A stretch of DNA of 64,000 nucleotides from Variovorax sp. PBS-H4 (GTDB lineage Bacteria > Pseudomonadota > Gammaproteobacteria > Burkholderiales > Burkholderiaceae_C), in NCBI RefSeq assembly GCF_901827205.1, contig NZ_LR594675.1, positions 930,001 through 994,000 of the forward strand, in the 5' to 3' direction. Positions 25,095 through 33,602 of this stretch are shown piece by piece (the stretch's first letter is position 1; the number at the start of each line of letters is the position of its first letter). Below the pieces are notes generated by a model. It did no database searches, was not told the origin of the DNA, and saw nothing but the letters and a program-made list of their open reading frames with translations. The position numbers were made by a program, and so were the translations under genes.

Positions 25095-26522
25095 ATGGGG
25101 TCCGCCAGAACATGGTTGATGGGACTGGTCCTCCTGGCGCACGGGGCAGCGGCCAGCGCTGAAGCCGTGTCTCCCGCCGTCACGACGCCGCGGCTCGTGG
25201 TCCTCATGCAGCTCGAAGGCGCGATCGGGCCTGCCGCCGCCGACTACGTGCACCGTGGTCTCGCGCTTGCAGCCGCCAAGGATGCGAAGCTCGCGGTGCT
25301 CCAGATCGACACTCCCGGCGGGCTCGACACCTCGATGCGCAGCATCGTGAAGGACATCCTCGCCTCCCGCGTCCCGGTCGCGACCTTCGTCGCACCCAAT
25401 GGTGCGCGGGCCGCCAGTGCCGGCACTTACATCCTCTATGCCAGCCACATCGCCGCGATGGCGCCGGCCTCCAATCTCGGCGCCGCGACGCCCGTGGCCA
25501 TCGGCATGCCGGGGCGCCCGGATACCAAGCCTGCAAACAAGGACGACAAGGACGACAAGGGCGAAAAGGGCGAAAAGGGCGAGAAGGGCGACCAGGGCGC
25601 CGGCAGCGAGAAGGCGGCCGATGCCATGACCGCCAAGCGCCTGTCCGACGCCTCGGCCTACATCCGCAGCCTCGCGCAATTGCGCCATCGCAACGCCGAG
25701 TGGGCCGAGCAGGCGGTGCGCGCATCGGTCAGCCTGTCCGCACAGGAGGCCCGGGCAAAGCGGGTGGTCGACTACGTCGCGCAGGATGTGGCCGACCTGC
25801 TGATGCAGGTCAACGGGCGCGACGTGGAGATGGAGCGCGGCACCGTGCGGCTCGCCACGCAGCGCGCGCAGCTGCTGGTGTTCGAGGCCGACTGGCGCAG
25901 CCGCCTGCTGTCGGTGATCACCGAACCCAGCCTGGCGCTGATCCTCCTGATGATCGGCGTGTACGGCCTGCTGTTCGAGTTCTCCAGCCCCGGCTTCGTG
26001 CTGCCCGGGGTGGTGGGTGCGATCAGCCTGATGCTGGCGCTCTTCGGCCTGCAGATGCTGCCCGTCAACTACGCCGGGCTCGCACTGATCCTGCTGGGCG
26101 TGGCCTTCCTGATCGCGGAGGCCTTCCTGCCCAGCTTCGGCGCGCTCGGGCTGGGCGGTATTGCAGCCTTCGCTTTCGGCGCAGTGCTGCTGATCGACAA
26201 CGACGTGCCGGGCTTCGGCGTGCCGCTCTGGGTGATCGCGCTGAGCAGCGCCGTCTCGGCGCTCTTCATCATCCTGGTCGCAGGAATGGCGGCGAGGGCG
26301 AACCGGCGCCCGGTGGTCAGCGGCGTGACGACGCTGGTGGGCACGACAGGCGAGCTCGTCGAGTTCGCCGACGGCGAGGGCTGGGCGCAGATCCAGGGCG
26401 ACTACTGGCGCGTCACCGGCGCGGGCGACCTGTACGCGGGCCGGCGGGTGCGGGTCAGCGGCGTGCAGGGCGGCGCGCTGCAGGTGGCGCCGGAGGGCCA
26501 GGAGTCCGCCCGGAAGGTCTGA
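25095..26522 (+). CDS. NfeD-family membrane serine protease (long form)
   Basis: A 475-residue protein with a signal peptide (RTWLMGLVLLAHGAAAS), a ClpP-like serine protease domain (about 33-235), a cluster of membrane segments (about 275-400) and a C-terminal NfeD OB-fold domain (about 410-470: TTLVGTTGELVEF). The catalytic serine is probably S108 (ARAASAGTYI) and the lysine K181. Between them lies a charged collagen-like insert (about 148-166, KGEKGEKGEKGD). Long NfeD proteins cleave membrane proteins, including stomatin, and the stomatin gene follows after 2 nt. The start was chosen for the signal peptide. Confidence 0.9.
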   Translation: MGSARTWLMGLVLLAHGAAASAEAVSPAVTTPRLVVLMQLEGAIGPAAADYVHRGLALAAAKDAKLAVLQIDTPGGLDTSMRSIVKDILASRVPVATFVAPNGARAASAGTYILYASHIAAMAPASNLGAATPVAIGMPGRPDTKPANKDDKDDKGEKGEKGEKGDQGAGSEKAADAMTAKRLSDASAYIRSLAQLRHRNAEWAEQAVRASVSLSAQEARAKRVVDYVAQDVADLLMQVNGRDVEMERGTVRLATQRAQLLVFEADWRSRLLSVITEPSLALILLMIGVYGLLFEFSSPGFVLPGVVGAISLMLALFGLQMLPVNYAGLALILLGVAFLIAEAFLPSFGALGLGGIAAFAFGAVLLIDNDVPGFGVPLWVIALSSAVSALFIILVAGMAARANRRPVVSGVTTLVGTTGELVEFADGEGWAQIQGDYWRVTGAGDLYAGRRVRVSGVQGGALQVAPEGQESARKV

Positions 26523-26524
26523 AC

Positions 26525-27289
26525 ATGTTCTTCAATCTCGGCGTTGCGCTCGCTCTTCTCGTCGTGGTGTTGGCGGTGCTGCTCGCCGCCGCCTCGCTGC
26601 GCATCCTGCGCGAGTACGAGCGCGGGGTGGTGTTCCAGCTCGGCCGCTTCTGGAAGGTCAAGGGACCCGGTCTGGTGATCCTGATCCCCGGCATCCAGCA
26701 GATGGTCCGCGTGGGCCTGCGGGTGATGGTGCTGGACATCCCGAGCCAGGACGTGATCACGCGCGACAACGTCTCGGTGAAGGTCAACGCGGTGCTTTAC
26801 TTCCGGGTGGTCGATGCGGAGAAGGCCATCATCCAGGTCGAGAAGTTTTTCGAGGCGACCAGCCAGTTGGCGCAGACCACGCTGCGGGCGGTGCTGGGCA
26901 AGCACGAGCTCGACGACCTGCTGGCCGAGCGCGAGCGCCTCAACCTCGACATCCAGAAGACGCTGGAATCGCAGACCGACGCCTGGGGCATCAAGGTGAC
27001 CAATGTCGAGATCAAGCACGTGGACCTCAACGAGAACATGGTGCGCGCCATCGCGCGCCAGGCCGAAGCCGAGCGCGAGCGCCGGGCCAAGGTGATCCAT
27101 GCCGAAGGCGAACTGCAGGCTTCAGTCAAGCTGGCCGAAGCGGCGGAGATCCTGGCGCGGGAGCCGCAGGCGCTGCAGCTGCGCTACCTGGAAACCTTGA
27201 CGGTGATCGCGGCGGACAAGAACTCGACCATCATCTTTCCGCTGCCGCTGGACATCGTCGGGCCGCTGTTGCAGTCGCTGCGCAAATAG
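26525..27289 (+). CDS. Stomatin-like SPFH-domain membrane protein (slipin)
   Basis: A 254-residue slipin with one N-terminal membrane segment (about 5-25), an SPFH/band-7 domain (EYERGVVFQLGRF, GPGLVILIPGIQ, VLDIPSQDVITRDNVSVKV) and a C-terminal coiled region (RQAEAERERRAKVIHAEGEL). These proteins form oligomeric membrane microdomains. It is encoded 2 nt after the NfeD protease, the classic pair in which the protease processes the stomatin C-terminus (LQLRYLETL, IIFPLPLDI). Confidence 0.93.
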   Translation: MFFNLGVALALLVVVLAVLLAAASLRILREYERGVVFQLGRFWKVKGPGLVILIPGIQQMVRVGLRVMVLDIPSQDVITRDNVSVKVNAVLYFRVVDAEKAIIQVEKFFEATSQLAQTTLRAVLGKHELDDLLAERERLNLDIQKTLESQTDAWGIKVTNVEIKHVDLNENMVRAIARQAEAERERRAKVIHAEGELQASVKLAEAAEILAREPQALQLRYLETLTVIAADKNSTIIFPLPLDIVGPLLQSLRK

Positions 27290-27395
27290 CCAACTCGAGG
27301 GGCGTTCCGGGGGCGCCGGGCGTGGCCAGGGCCGGCAGTCCCGTCGCGTGGCAAGATGCCGCGTCCTTCTTTCTCTCTCTCTGCCTGGCCCTCGC

Positions 27396-28373
27396 ATGCT
27401 CATCAACTGCGTCGTCTACGAGAACGGCACCAAGCTGGCCGACATTCCCGTTTCCCAGATCAGCGAATATGCCTCGCTGCCCAGCTGCTTCGTCTGGGTC
27501 GCGCTGCGCGACGCATCCGCGCAGGAGCTGGCGGAGGTGCAGGAGGAGTTCGGCCTGCATCCGCTGGCGGTCGAGGATGCGCAGCACGGCCACCAGCGGC
27601 CCAAGGTCGAGGAGTACGCGGATTCGCTGTTCGTCGTGATGCACCTGCTGGAGTCCGGCGCGGCGGCCGGCACCTCCGAGCTGTCCGTGGGCGAGCTCGA
27701 TGTCTTCGTCGGCCGCAACTACGTGGTCTCGGTGCGCAACCGCAGCGACCATGGCTTCGTCGAGGTGCGCGAGCGCTGCGAGCGCGAGCCCGAGCTGCTG
27801 AAGAACGGGCCGGGCTTCGTGCTCTATGCGCTGATGGATGCCGTGGTCGACCGGTACTTCCCCGTCATCGATGCCTTCGAGGTCGAGCTCGAGGACATCG
27901 AGCAGCGCATCTTCACCAAGGGTTCGTCCCGCGAGAACATCAAGCAGCTCTACGAGCTCAAGCAGCGCCTGACGCTGCTCAAGCACGCCGTTGCGCCACT
28001 GCTCGAGGGCACCAGCAAGCTGCATGGCGGGCGCGTCCCGCAGATCTGCGCCGGCACTCAGGAGTACTTTCGCGACGTGGTGGACCACCTCGGCCGCATC
28101 AACAGCTCCATCGATGCGATTCGAGAGACGATCGGCACCGCGATCCACGTCAACCTTTCGATGGTCACCATCGAGGACAACGAGGTCACCAAGCGCTTTG
28201 CCGCGTGGGCGGCGATCTTTGCCGTCTGCACGGCCTTCGCGGGCATCTGGGGCATGAACTTCGAATACATGCCCGAGCTGAAGTGGCGCTATGGCTACTG
28301 GGCTGCGCTGGGTCTCATCGCGAGCCTCTGCGGCATCCTCTATTACCGGTTCCGGCGAGCAGGCTGGGTCTAG
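27396..28373 (+). CDS. corA: CorA-family magnesium/cobalt transporter
   Basis: A 325-residue CorA-family channel for divalent cations. A large cytoplasmic N-terminal domain is followed by two membrane segments near the C-terminus (about 268-286 and 301-317). The signature G286-M-N lies in GIWGMNFEYMPEL, and the basic tail RFRRAGW follows. The start at 27396 gives the usual N-terminus (MLINCVVYENG); an in-frame start at 27348 is less likely. It may serve Mg2+, Co2+, Ni2+ or Zn2+; the sequence does not decide. Confidence 0.92.
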   Translation: MLINCVVYENGTKLADIPVSQISEYASLPSCFVWVALRDASAQELAEVQEEFGLHPLAVEDAQHGHQRPKVEEYADSLFVVMHLLESGAAAGTSELSVGELDVFVGRNYVVSVRNRSDHGFVEVRERCEREPELLKNGPGFVLYALMDAVVDRYFPVIDAFEVELEDIEQRIFTKGSSRENIKQLYELKQRLTLLKHAVAPLLEGTSKLHGGRVPQICAGTQEYFRDVVDHLGRINSSIDAIRETIGTAIHVNLSMVTIEDNEVTKRFAAWAAIFAVCTAFAGIWGMNFEYMPELKWRYGYWAALGLIASLCGILYYRFRRAGWV

Positions 28374-28375
28374 TC

Positions 28376-29590
28376 ATGCCCCGGGCATTTCCCCCGCTGC
28401 TGCTGCGCAATGTTCGTCCGCTCGGCGGCGCCGCCGTCGACGTGCTGGTGCAGGAGGGCCGTGTCGCGGCCCTGCGCCCCGCGCTCGAGGCCGCGCCGGG
28501 CTGCGTGGTGGAGGAGGGCGGCGGCGCACTGCTGCTGCCCGGCCTCGTCGAGGGCCATACCCACCTCGACAAGACGATGTGGGGCCTGGACTGGTACCGC
28601 AACGAGGTCGGCCCGCGGCTCATCGACCGCATCGACAACGAACGTACCTTTCGCCAAGCCAGCGGCCATGACGCGGCGGCACAGTCGCTGGCCCTGGCCA
28701 AGGCTTTCCTGGCGCTGGGCACGACGCGGCTGCGCACTCATGTGGACGTCGACACCGAGGCCGGATTGCGCCATCTCGATGGCGTGCTGCGCACCCGCGA
28801 CGCGATGAAGGACGTGCAGCAGATCCAGATCGTGGCCTTCCCTCAGTCCGGCCTGCTGGGGCGCCCGGGCACTGCGCAGCTGCTGGACGAGGCGCTGGCG
28901 CAGGGCGCCGACGTGCTCGGCGGCCTGGACCCCTGCGCGATCGACGGCGACCCGGTGCGTTCGCTGGACACGCTGTTCGAGTTGGCGCAGCGCCACGGCC
29001 GCCCGCTCGACATCCACCTGCACGAGCCTGGCGCAATGGGCGCTTTTTCCCTGGCGCTGATCCTGGACCGCACGGCTGCGCTGGGTCTGCAGGGCCGGGT
29101 CGCCATCAGCCACGGCTTCTGCCTGGGGGATCTGCCCGAACGCGAGTGCGAGGCGCTGCTGGCGCGCATGGCGCATCTGGGCGTGGTGCTGATCACCAGC
29201 GCGCCGGCCGCGCGCGCCGTGCCGCCGCTGCTGGCCTGCCGGCGCGCCGGCGTGACGGTGCTGGGCGGCAACGACGGCATTCGCGACACCTGGACGCCCT
29301 ACGGCAGCCCCGACATGCTGGAGCGGGCGATGCTGCTCGGCCTGCGCTACAACCTGCGGCGCGACGAGGAACTGGCGATTGCGCTCGACTGCGTCACCGA
29401 GGCGGGCGCGCGCGGCTGCGGGTTCGATGCCTACGGCCTGGCGCCCGGCTGCCGTGCCGACCTGGTGCTGGTCGAGGCGCAGACCGTCGCGCAAGCCGTG
29501 GTGGCGCGGCCGCCGCGGCGGCTCGTGGTCTCGGGCGGGCGCGTCGTGGCGCGTGGCGGGGCGCTCCTGGCCGACGCGGTCAGTGCGTGA
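28376..29590 (+). CDS. Cytosine-deaminase-like amidohydrolase
   Basis: A 404-residue amidohydrolase-superfamily deaminase/hydrolase. Metal-site motifs are LPGLVEGHTHLDKTMWG (first HxH), RTHVDVD, IHLHEPG, ISHGFCLG, and the late aspartate in GGNDGIRDTW. The architecture (N-terminal beta-sandwich part, barrel, C-terminal beta-sandwich) is like cytosine deaminase and the s-triazine amidohydrolases. The substrate is probably a cyclic nitrogen compound but cannot be specified. It begins 2 nt after the corA stop. Confidence 0.85.
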   Translation: MPRAFPPLLLRNVRPLGGAAVDVLVQEGRVAALRPALEAAPGCVVEEGGGALLLPGLVEGHTHLDKTMWGLDWYRNEVGPRLIDRIDNERTFRQASGHDAAAQSLALAKAFLALGTTRLRTHVDVDTEAGLRHLDGVLRTRDAMKDVQQIQIVAFPQSGLLGRPGTAQLLDEALAQGADVLGGLDPCAIDGDPVRSLDTLFELAQRHGRPLDIHLHEPGAMGAFSLALILDRTAALGLQGRVAISHGFCLGDLPERECEALLARMAHLGVVLITSAPAARAVPPLLACRRAGVTVLGGNDGIRDTWTPYGSPDMLERAMLLGLRYNLRRDEELAIALDCVTEAGARGCGFDAYGLAPGCRADLVLVEAQTVAQAVVARPPRRLVVSGGRVVARGGALLADAVSA

Positions 29591-29742
29591 GGGCTGACGC
29601 GCGCCGCGTATCGACAAGCCCTCGCCGCGCTTGCCGAGAGCTCCAAGTGGAAGCACTCGCCGGAGCAAAAGCTCTCCTCCTACATGGCTCAGCTCGGGAG
29701 CACGCCCATACTTCGGAGCCCTCAATTCGCGGAAACCATCGA

Positions 29743-30435
29743 TTGAAAGTGAAAGCCTCGCCTGGAGCCAGCAGCTGGATCGTCGCCGGTGTGCGCCACG
29801 AATTGCTCACGCGCGCCCTGCCGGCCCTGCGCCACGACATGGCGGCGCCGCTGTCGGTGATACGCATGAGCCTGCTGCTCCTTCGTCATCGGGCCGCCGC
29901 CGCGACGGCCGACGACGGCGCTTGGGAGCAGCAGTTCCAATCGATTTCCGAGCAGGTCGACGCGCTGGCCAACGGCGTTCGCTCGCTGCGCGACTGGGAG
30001 CTGGCGGCGAGCGACGAGGGCATCACGCGCAGCGCGCTGGTGCAGCGCTGCACGTCGCTCATGCGCGCGGCCTACGAGCTGCATGGCATCCGATTGAACG
30101 TGAACGAAGCGCTGGCGTCGGGTAACCCCGACGAGCCACGCTTTCCGGAAGGCGCGGCATTGCGCTACATGGTGCTGGGCGCGCTCGGTTACCTGCATGA
30201 CAACACGCAGCGGCTCGGCGCGATCAGCGTCGAGCCCGACGGGCCCGAAGGCCTGCGCTTCGTCGCCAGCCCTGGCGATTCCGTCTCGGCCGATCCTGGG
30301 CCCATGGCGGGTGAGCTGCGCGCGCCGCGCAAGCTGGCGATCGACGCCGTGGCATTCCAGGCACTGGCCGACGGCCTGGGCTATGAGGTGACGGTCGACG
30401 GCGCGACGGTGCGGCTCTCGCTGCGGCCGCGTTAA
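29743..30435 (+). CDS. Hypothetical protein with HisKA-like helix
   Basis: A 230-residue protein of uncertain function. Residues about 25-55 (LPALRHDMAAPLSVIRMSLLLLRH) resemble the H-box helix of histidine kinases, with an Arg-His-Asp-Met core. The following helices (QFQSISEQVDALANGVRSLRDWE) could dimerise. The C-terminal part lacks convincing N, G1 and G2 ATP-binding boxes, so it is not a complete kinase; it may be a phosphotransfer or degenerate sensor protein. The start is uncertain: TTG at 29743 has GGAAA 7 nt upstream, and GTG at 29749 is an alternative. No receiver gene is adjacent. Confidence 0.6.
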   Translation: MKVKASPGASSWIVAGVRHELLTRALPALRHDMAAPLSVIRMSLLLLRHRAAAATADDGAWEQQFQSISEQVDALANGVRSLRDWELAASDEGITRSALVQRCTSLMRAAYELHGIRLNVNEALASGNPDEPRFPEGAALRYMVLGALGYLHDNTQRLGAISVEPDGPEGLRFVASPGDSVSADPGPMAGELRAPRKLAIDAVAFQALADGLGYEVTVDGATVRLSLRPR

Positions 30436-30560
30436 ATACCGGTTCGACCTGGCAGGGAAGGCCGGCAACAGGGCCGGTGAAGCATTTGGTTGTCTTGCGC
30501 TGCTGCAAGCGCTCGCGTAACTTCCAGTTACCGACATTTGCAACACTTCCAGGGCTTTCC

Positions 30561-31577
30561 ATGATCAGCAAACGCCGCCTGCTCCAAGGCGTGGCCGCCT
30601 CCTTGTGCGTTACCCCCGCCTGGGCCCAGCAGACTCTTTCACCGCCCCGTGCTGCCCGGGCCGGCGCAATGCCAGGCGCCTGGCCGACCCAGCCGGTCCG
30701 CGTCCTGGTCGGCTTTCCCGCCGGTGCATCCCCCGACCTGGCGGCACGGGCCATCGCCGAGCCGCTGGCCAGGCAGCTGGGCCAGCCCGTCATCGTCGAG
30801 AACAAGCCCGGCGCCAGCGGCAACGTGGCCGCCAGCCTGGTGGCGAAGGCGCAGGACGACCACACCATCGGCGCCCTGATCAATGGCAACCTCACGATCG
30901 CCAAGCTGCTCAACCCGGCCACGCCTTTCGACCCCGAGAAAGACTTCGCGCCAGTCGGGCTGATCGGCACCGCCCCGCTGGTGCTGGCGACCTCCGGCGA
31001 GGCGGTGGGCAAGACGCCCGCCGAGCTGCTGCTGTGGGCACGCAACCTGGGCGACAGGGGCAGGTACGGCACCCCGGGGATCGGCACCGTGGGCCATCTG
31101 GGCATGGAGCTCCTGAAGACCCGCACCAGCATCGCGCCGCAACACGTCCCCTTCAACGGCAACCCGCAGGTGATCGAGGCCATGCTCGCCGGCAGGATCC
31201 AATTGGCGCTGTTGCCGCCCGGACTCGCCAGGCCGCATGTGGCCTCGGGCAAGTTCAAGGCCATCGGCGTGACTTCGCCACTGCGCAGCCCGCTCTTCGC
31301 GGAGTTGCCCACCCTGCGCGAGGCCGAGGTGCGTGGCGCCGACCTCGAGATCTGGACCGCGCTCGCGGCGCCGGCCGGCATGGCGAAGCCGGCGGTGGCG
31401 CGCCTGAATGCCGCTTTGGGCGAGGTCCTGCACGCCCCCGAAATCCAGGGGCAGTTGCTGAAGGCCGGCTGGCAGAGCGAGGCCGGGACGCCGCAGGCGT
31501 TGGCCTATCGCATGCGGACCGACACGTCCCAGCTGGGTGGCGTGATCTTGATGCGGGGCATCCGGTCGGAGGGGTAG
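30561..31577 (+). CDS. Bug/TctC-family periplasmic substrate-binding protein
   Basis: A 338-residue Bug receptor. The signal peptide is MISKRRLLQGVAASLCV, cleaved near AWAQ, and a 20-residue spacer precedes the domain. Motifs are GFPAGASPDLAAR, VENKPGASGN and HVPFNGNP. The usual PDGYT is replaced by DDHTIG, and the YKG loop reads FNG, so this receptor is more divergent than its neighbours. The start at 30561 was chosen for the signal peptide; the upstream in-frame start at 30477 is unlikely. It is a separate transcription unit or the first gene before the Bug gene at 31700. Confidence 0.88.
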   Translation: MISKRRLLQGVAASLCVTPAWAQQTLSPPRAARAGAMPGAWPTQPVRVLVGFPAGASPDLAARAIAEPLARQLGQPVIVENKPGASGNVAASLVAKAQDDHTIGALINGNLTIAKLLNPATPFDPEKDFAPVGLIGTAPLVLATSGEAVGKTPAELLLWARNLGDRGRYGTPGIGTVGHLGMELLKTRTSIAPQHVPFNGNPQVIEAMLAGRIQLALLPPGLARPHVASGKFKAIGVTSPLRSPLFAELPTLREAEVRGADLEIWTALAAPAGMAKPAVARLNAALGEVLHAPEIQGQLLKAGWQSEAGTPQALAYRMRTDTSQLGGVILMRGIRSEG

Positions 31578-31699
31578 TCCTGGCGAAGGCCGGGGCGGGC
31601 CATAACCGTCGCTTATGCAAAAGCAACGGCGGGGGGCATTCTGCTTGGGCCGGCGTTTGCCCATACTTCCAGGCATACCCACACCCCTGGAGACCCGTC

Positions 31700-32665
31700 A
31701 TGCATCCCTCCCGTCGCCAGGCCCTTCTGGCCGGCCTTGCCGCTCTTCTCGCCGCTAGCGGCGCCTCCGCGCAGGGGTGGCCTGCCAAGCCGATCCGCCT
31801 GGTCGTGCCCTTCTCGGCCGGCGGAGCCAACGACCTGATGGCGCGAGCCGCGGCCGACGGTGCCTCCAAGGCGCTGGGCCAGCCCATCGTCGTCGACAAC
31901 AAGCCCGGCGCCGGCGCCACGCTGGGCGCCGATATCGTTGCCAAGAGTCCGCCCGACGGCTACACCTTCCTGGTGAGCGCCGCGGGCGTGATCTCGAACA
32001 GCATGATCAAGAAGAACATGCCCTACAAGGACACCGACCTGGTGCCCGTCAGCATGATCGGCCTCGCGCCCTCGGTGATCCTGGTGCCGGCCGATGCGCC
32101 CTACAACAACCTGAAGGAGTTCATCGCCGCCTCCAAGGCGGGGCCTGGCTTCCACTGGGCCACGGCGGGAACCGGCAGCACACCGCATTTCGTCGAGGGC
32201 ATGCTGGAGACGAAGTACGGCGCCAAGCTCGACCTGGTCCCCTACAAGAGCGGATCGGAATCGATCACGGCGGTGCTCGGCAAGCAGGTCGAGGCCACCT
32301 CGGAGGCCAGCATCGTCGCGCTGCCCTACCTCAAGAGCGGCAAGCTGAAGGCGCTGGCCAATACCTGGACCACGCGCATCTCGGCCTACCCGCAGCTGAG
32401 CACTGCCGCGGAGCAGGGCTTCCCCGACGTTCGCATCGCCCACTGGGCCGGCGTGCATGCGCCTCACGGGACACCCGACGCAGTGCTCGACAAGATGAGC
32501 GCAGCCATCGACGCCGCCATGAAGACGCCGGCCATCGCCGAGAAGCTCAAAGGCATGGGCATCGAGCCCGTCGGCGGCACGCGCGCCTCCTTCGTGCAGT
32601 TCGTCGATGCCGAGCGTGCCCGCCTCGGCGCGGTGGTCAAGGCCACCGGCATGAAGGACGAATGA
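31700..32665 (+). CDS. Bug/TctC-family periplasmic substrate-binding protein
   Basis: A 321-residue Bug receptor with signal peptide (RRQALLAGLAALLAASGASA) and motifs PFSAGGANDLM, VDNKPGAGAT, PDGYTFLV and LVPYKSG. It is followed, through an intercistronic repeat (copy C), by an isocitrate-lyase-superfamily gene, then an amidohydrolase and another Bug gene. This points to uptake and breakdown of one carboxylate. The start at 31700 follows GGAGACCCGTC, a fair ribosome binding site. Confidence 0.9.
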   Translation: MHPSRRQALLAGLAALLAASGASAQGWPAKPIRLVVPFSAGGANDLMARAAADGASKALGQPIVVDNKPGAGATLGADIVAKSPPDGYTFLVSAAGVISNSMIKKNMPYKDTDLVPVSMIGLAPSVILVPADAPYNNLKEFIAASKAGPGFHWATAGTGSTPHFVEGMLETKYGAKLDLVPYKSGSESITAVLGKQVEATSEASIVALPYLKSGKLKALANTWTTRISAYPQLSTAAEQGFPDVRIAHWAGVHAPHGTPDAVLDKMSAAIDAAMKTPAIAEKLKGMGIEPVGGTRASFVQFVDAERARLGAVVKATGMKDE

Positions 32666-32668
32666 GTA

Positions 32669-32726
32669 TGAGCCGCACGGCCGCTCCGAGGGCGAATAGC
32701 ACCGCAGCCGAAGGCGAGGTACTCCG
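32669..32726 (+). repeat. Intercistronic relay repeat, copy C
   Basis: A 58-nt copy between the Bug gene and the lyase gene. An ATG at 32668, 2 nt after the Bug stop, opens a 20-codon frame (MSRTAAPRANSTAAEGEVLR). Its TGA at 32728-32730 overlaps the ATG of the lyase gene. The sequence is very close to copy D, with one substitution (GAGG for GAAG) and one deletion. Confidence 0.85.
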
Positions 32727-33602
32727 ATGACCGACAACACCATCCACCCGGGCACCCTGCTGCGCCGGAAGGTCGCGGCGAAGCGCGGCCTCGTCGTGCC
32801 GGGCGCGGCCAACGCACTGGCCGCGCGCGTGATCGAGGAACTGGGCTTCGAAGCCGTCTACCTCAGCGGCGCAGGGCTCACCAACACCTTCTACGGCATC
32901 CCGGACCTGGGCTTCGTCCACTTGGGCGACCTGGCACAGCACACGGCCGCGCTGCGCGACGCGGTGAAGCTGCCGATCGTCGTCGACGCAGACACCGGCT
33001 TCGGCAACGCGCTCAACGTGCAGCACACGGTGCGCACGCTGGAGCGCGCGGGCGCCAACGCGATTCAGCTGGAAGACCAGGTCAGTCCCAAGAAGTGCGG
33101 ACACTTCGAGGGCAAGGCGGTGATCGCGCGCGACGAGATGCTGGGCAAGGTGAAGGCGGCGGTCGACGCACGAGCGCATGCCGATTTCCTGGTGATCGCG
33201 CGCACCGACGCCGCTGCGGTCGAGGGGATCGATGCCGCCATCGCGCGCGCCGCCGCCTATGCCGAAGCCGGCGCCGACATCACCTTCGTCGAGGCGCCCG
33301 AGTCGCTGGACGCGCTGCGCCGCATCCCGCGCGAATTGGCCTGCCCCCAGGTGGTCAACGTGGTGATCGGCGGCAAGACGCCCACGCTGGACGCGGCGGA
33401 GTTCGGTGCCATGGGCTTCGGCCTGGTGCTGTATGCCAACGCCGCGCTGCAGGGCGCCGTGCGCGGCATGACGCAGGCGCTGCAGGCCCTGCGCGACGGC
33501 GGCCGGCTCGACGAGGCGAGCGGCCTGGTCGCCACCTTCGCCGAGCGCCAGGCGCTGGTGCGCAAGAACGAGTACGACGCCCTCGACCGGCGCTATGCCT
33601 GA
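32727..33602 (+). CDS. Isocitrate lyase / PEP mutase superfamily carbon-carbon lyase
   Basis: A 291-residue member of the PEP mutase/isocitrate lyase superfamily. The signature K122-K-C-G-H126 with the catalytic cysteine C124 is intact. Other conserved parts are VYLSGAG, PIVVDADTGFGN, IQLEDQ and VIARTDA. The length fits the 2-methylisocitrate lyase, 2,3-dimethylmalate lyase and oxaloacetate decarboxylase subgroup. The context (Bug receptors and an amidohydrolase) suggests a branched or hydroxylated dicarboxylate as substrate. It overlaps the next gene by 8 nt. Confidence 0.88.
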   Translation: MTDNTIHPGTLLRRKVAAKRGLVVPGAANALAARVIEELGFEAVYLSGAGLTNTFYGIPDLGFVHLGDLAQHTAALRDAVKLPIVVDADTGFGNALNVQHTVRTLERAGANAIQLEDQVSPKKCGHFEGKAVIARDEMLGKVKAAVDARAHADFLVIARTDAAAVEGIDAAIARAAAYAEAGADITFVEAPESLDALRRIPRELACPQVVNVVIGGKTPTLDAAEFGAMGFGLVLYANAALQGAVRGMTQALQALRDGGRLDEASGLVATFAERQALVRKNEYDALDRRYA

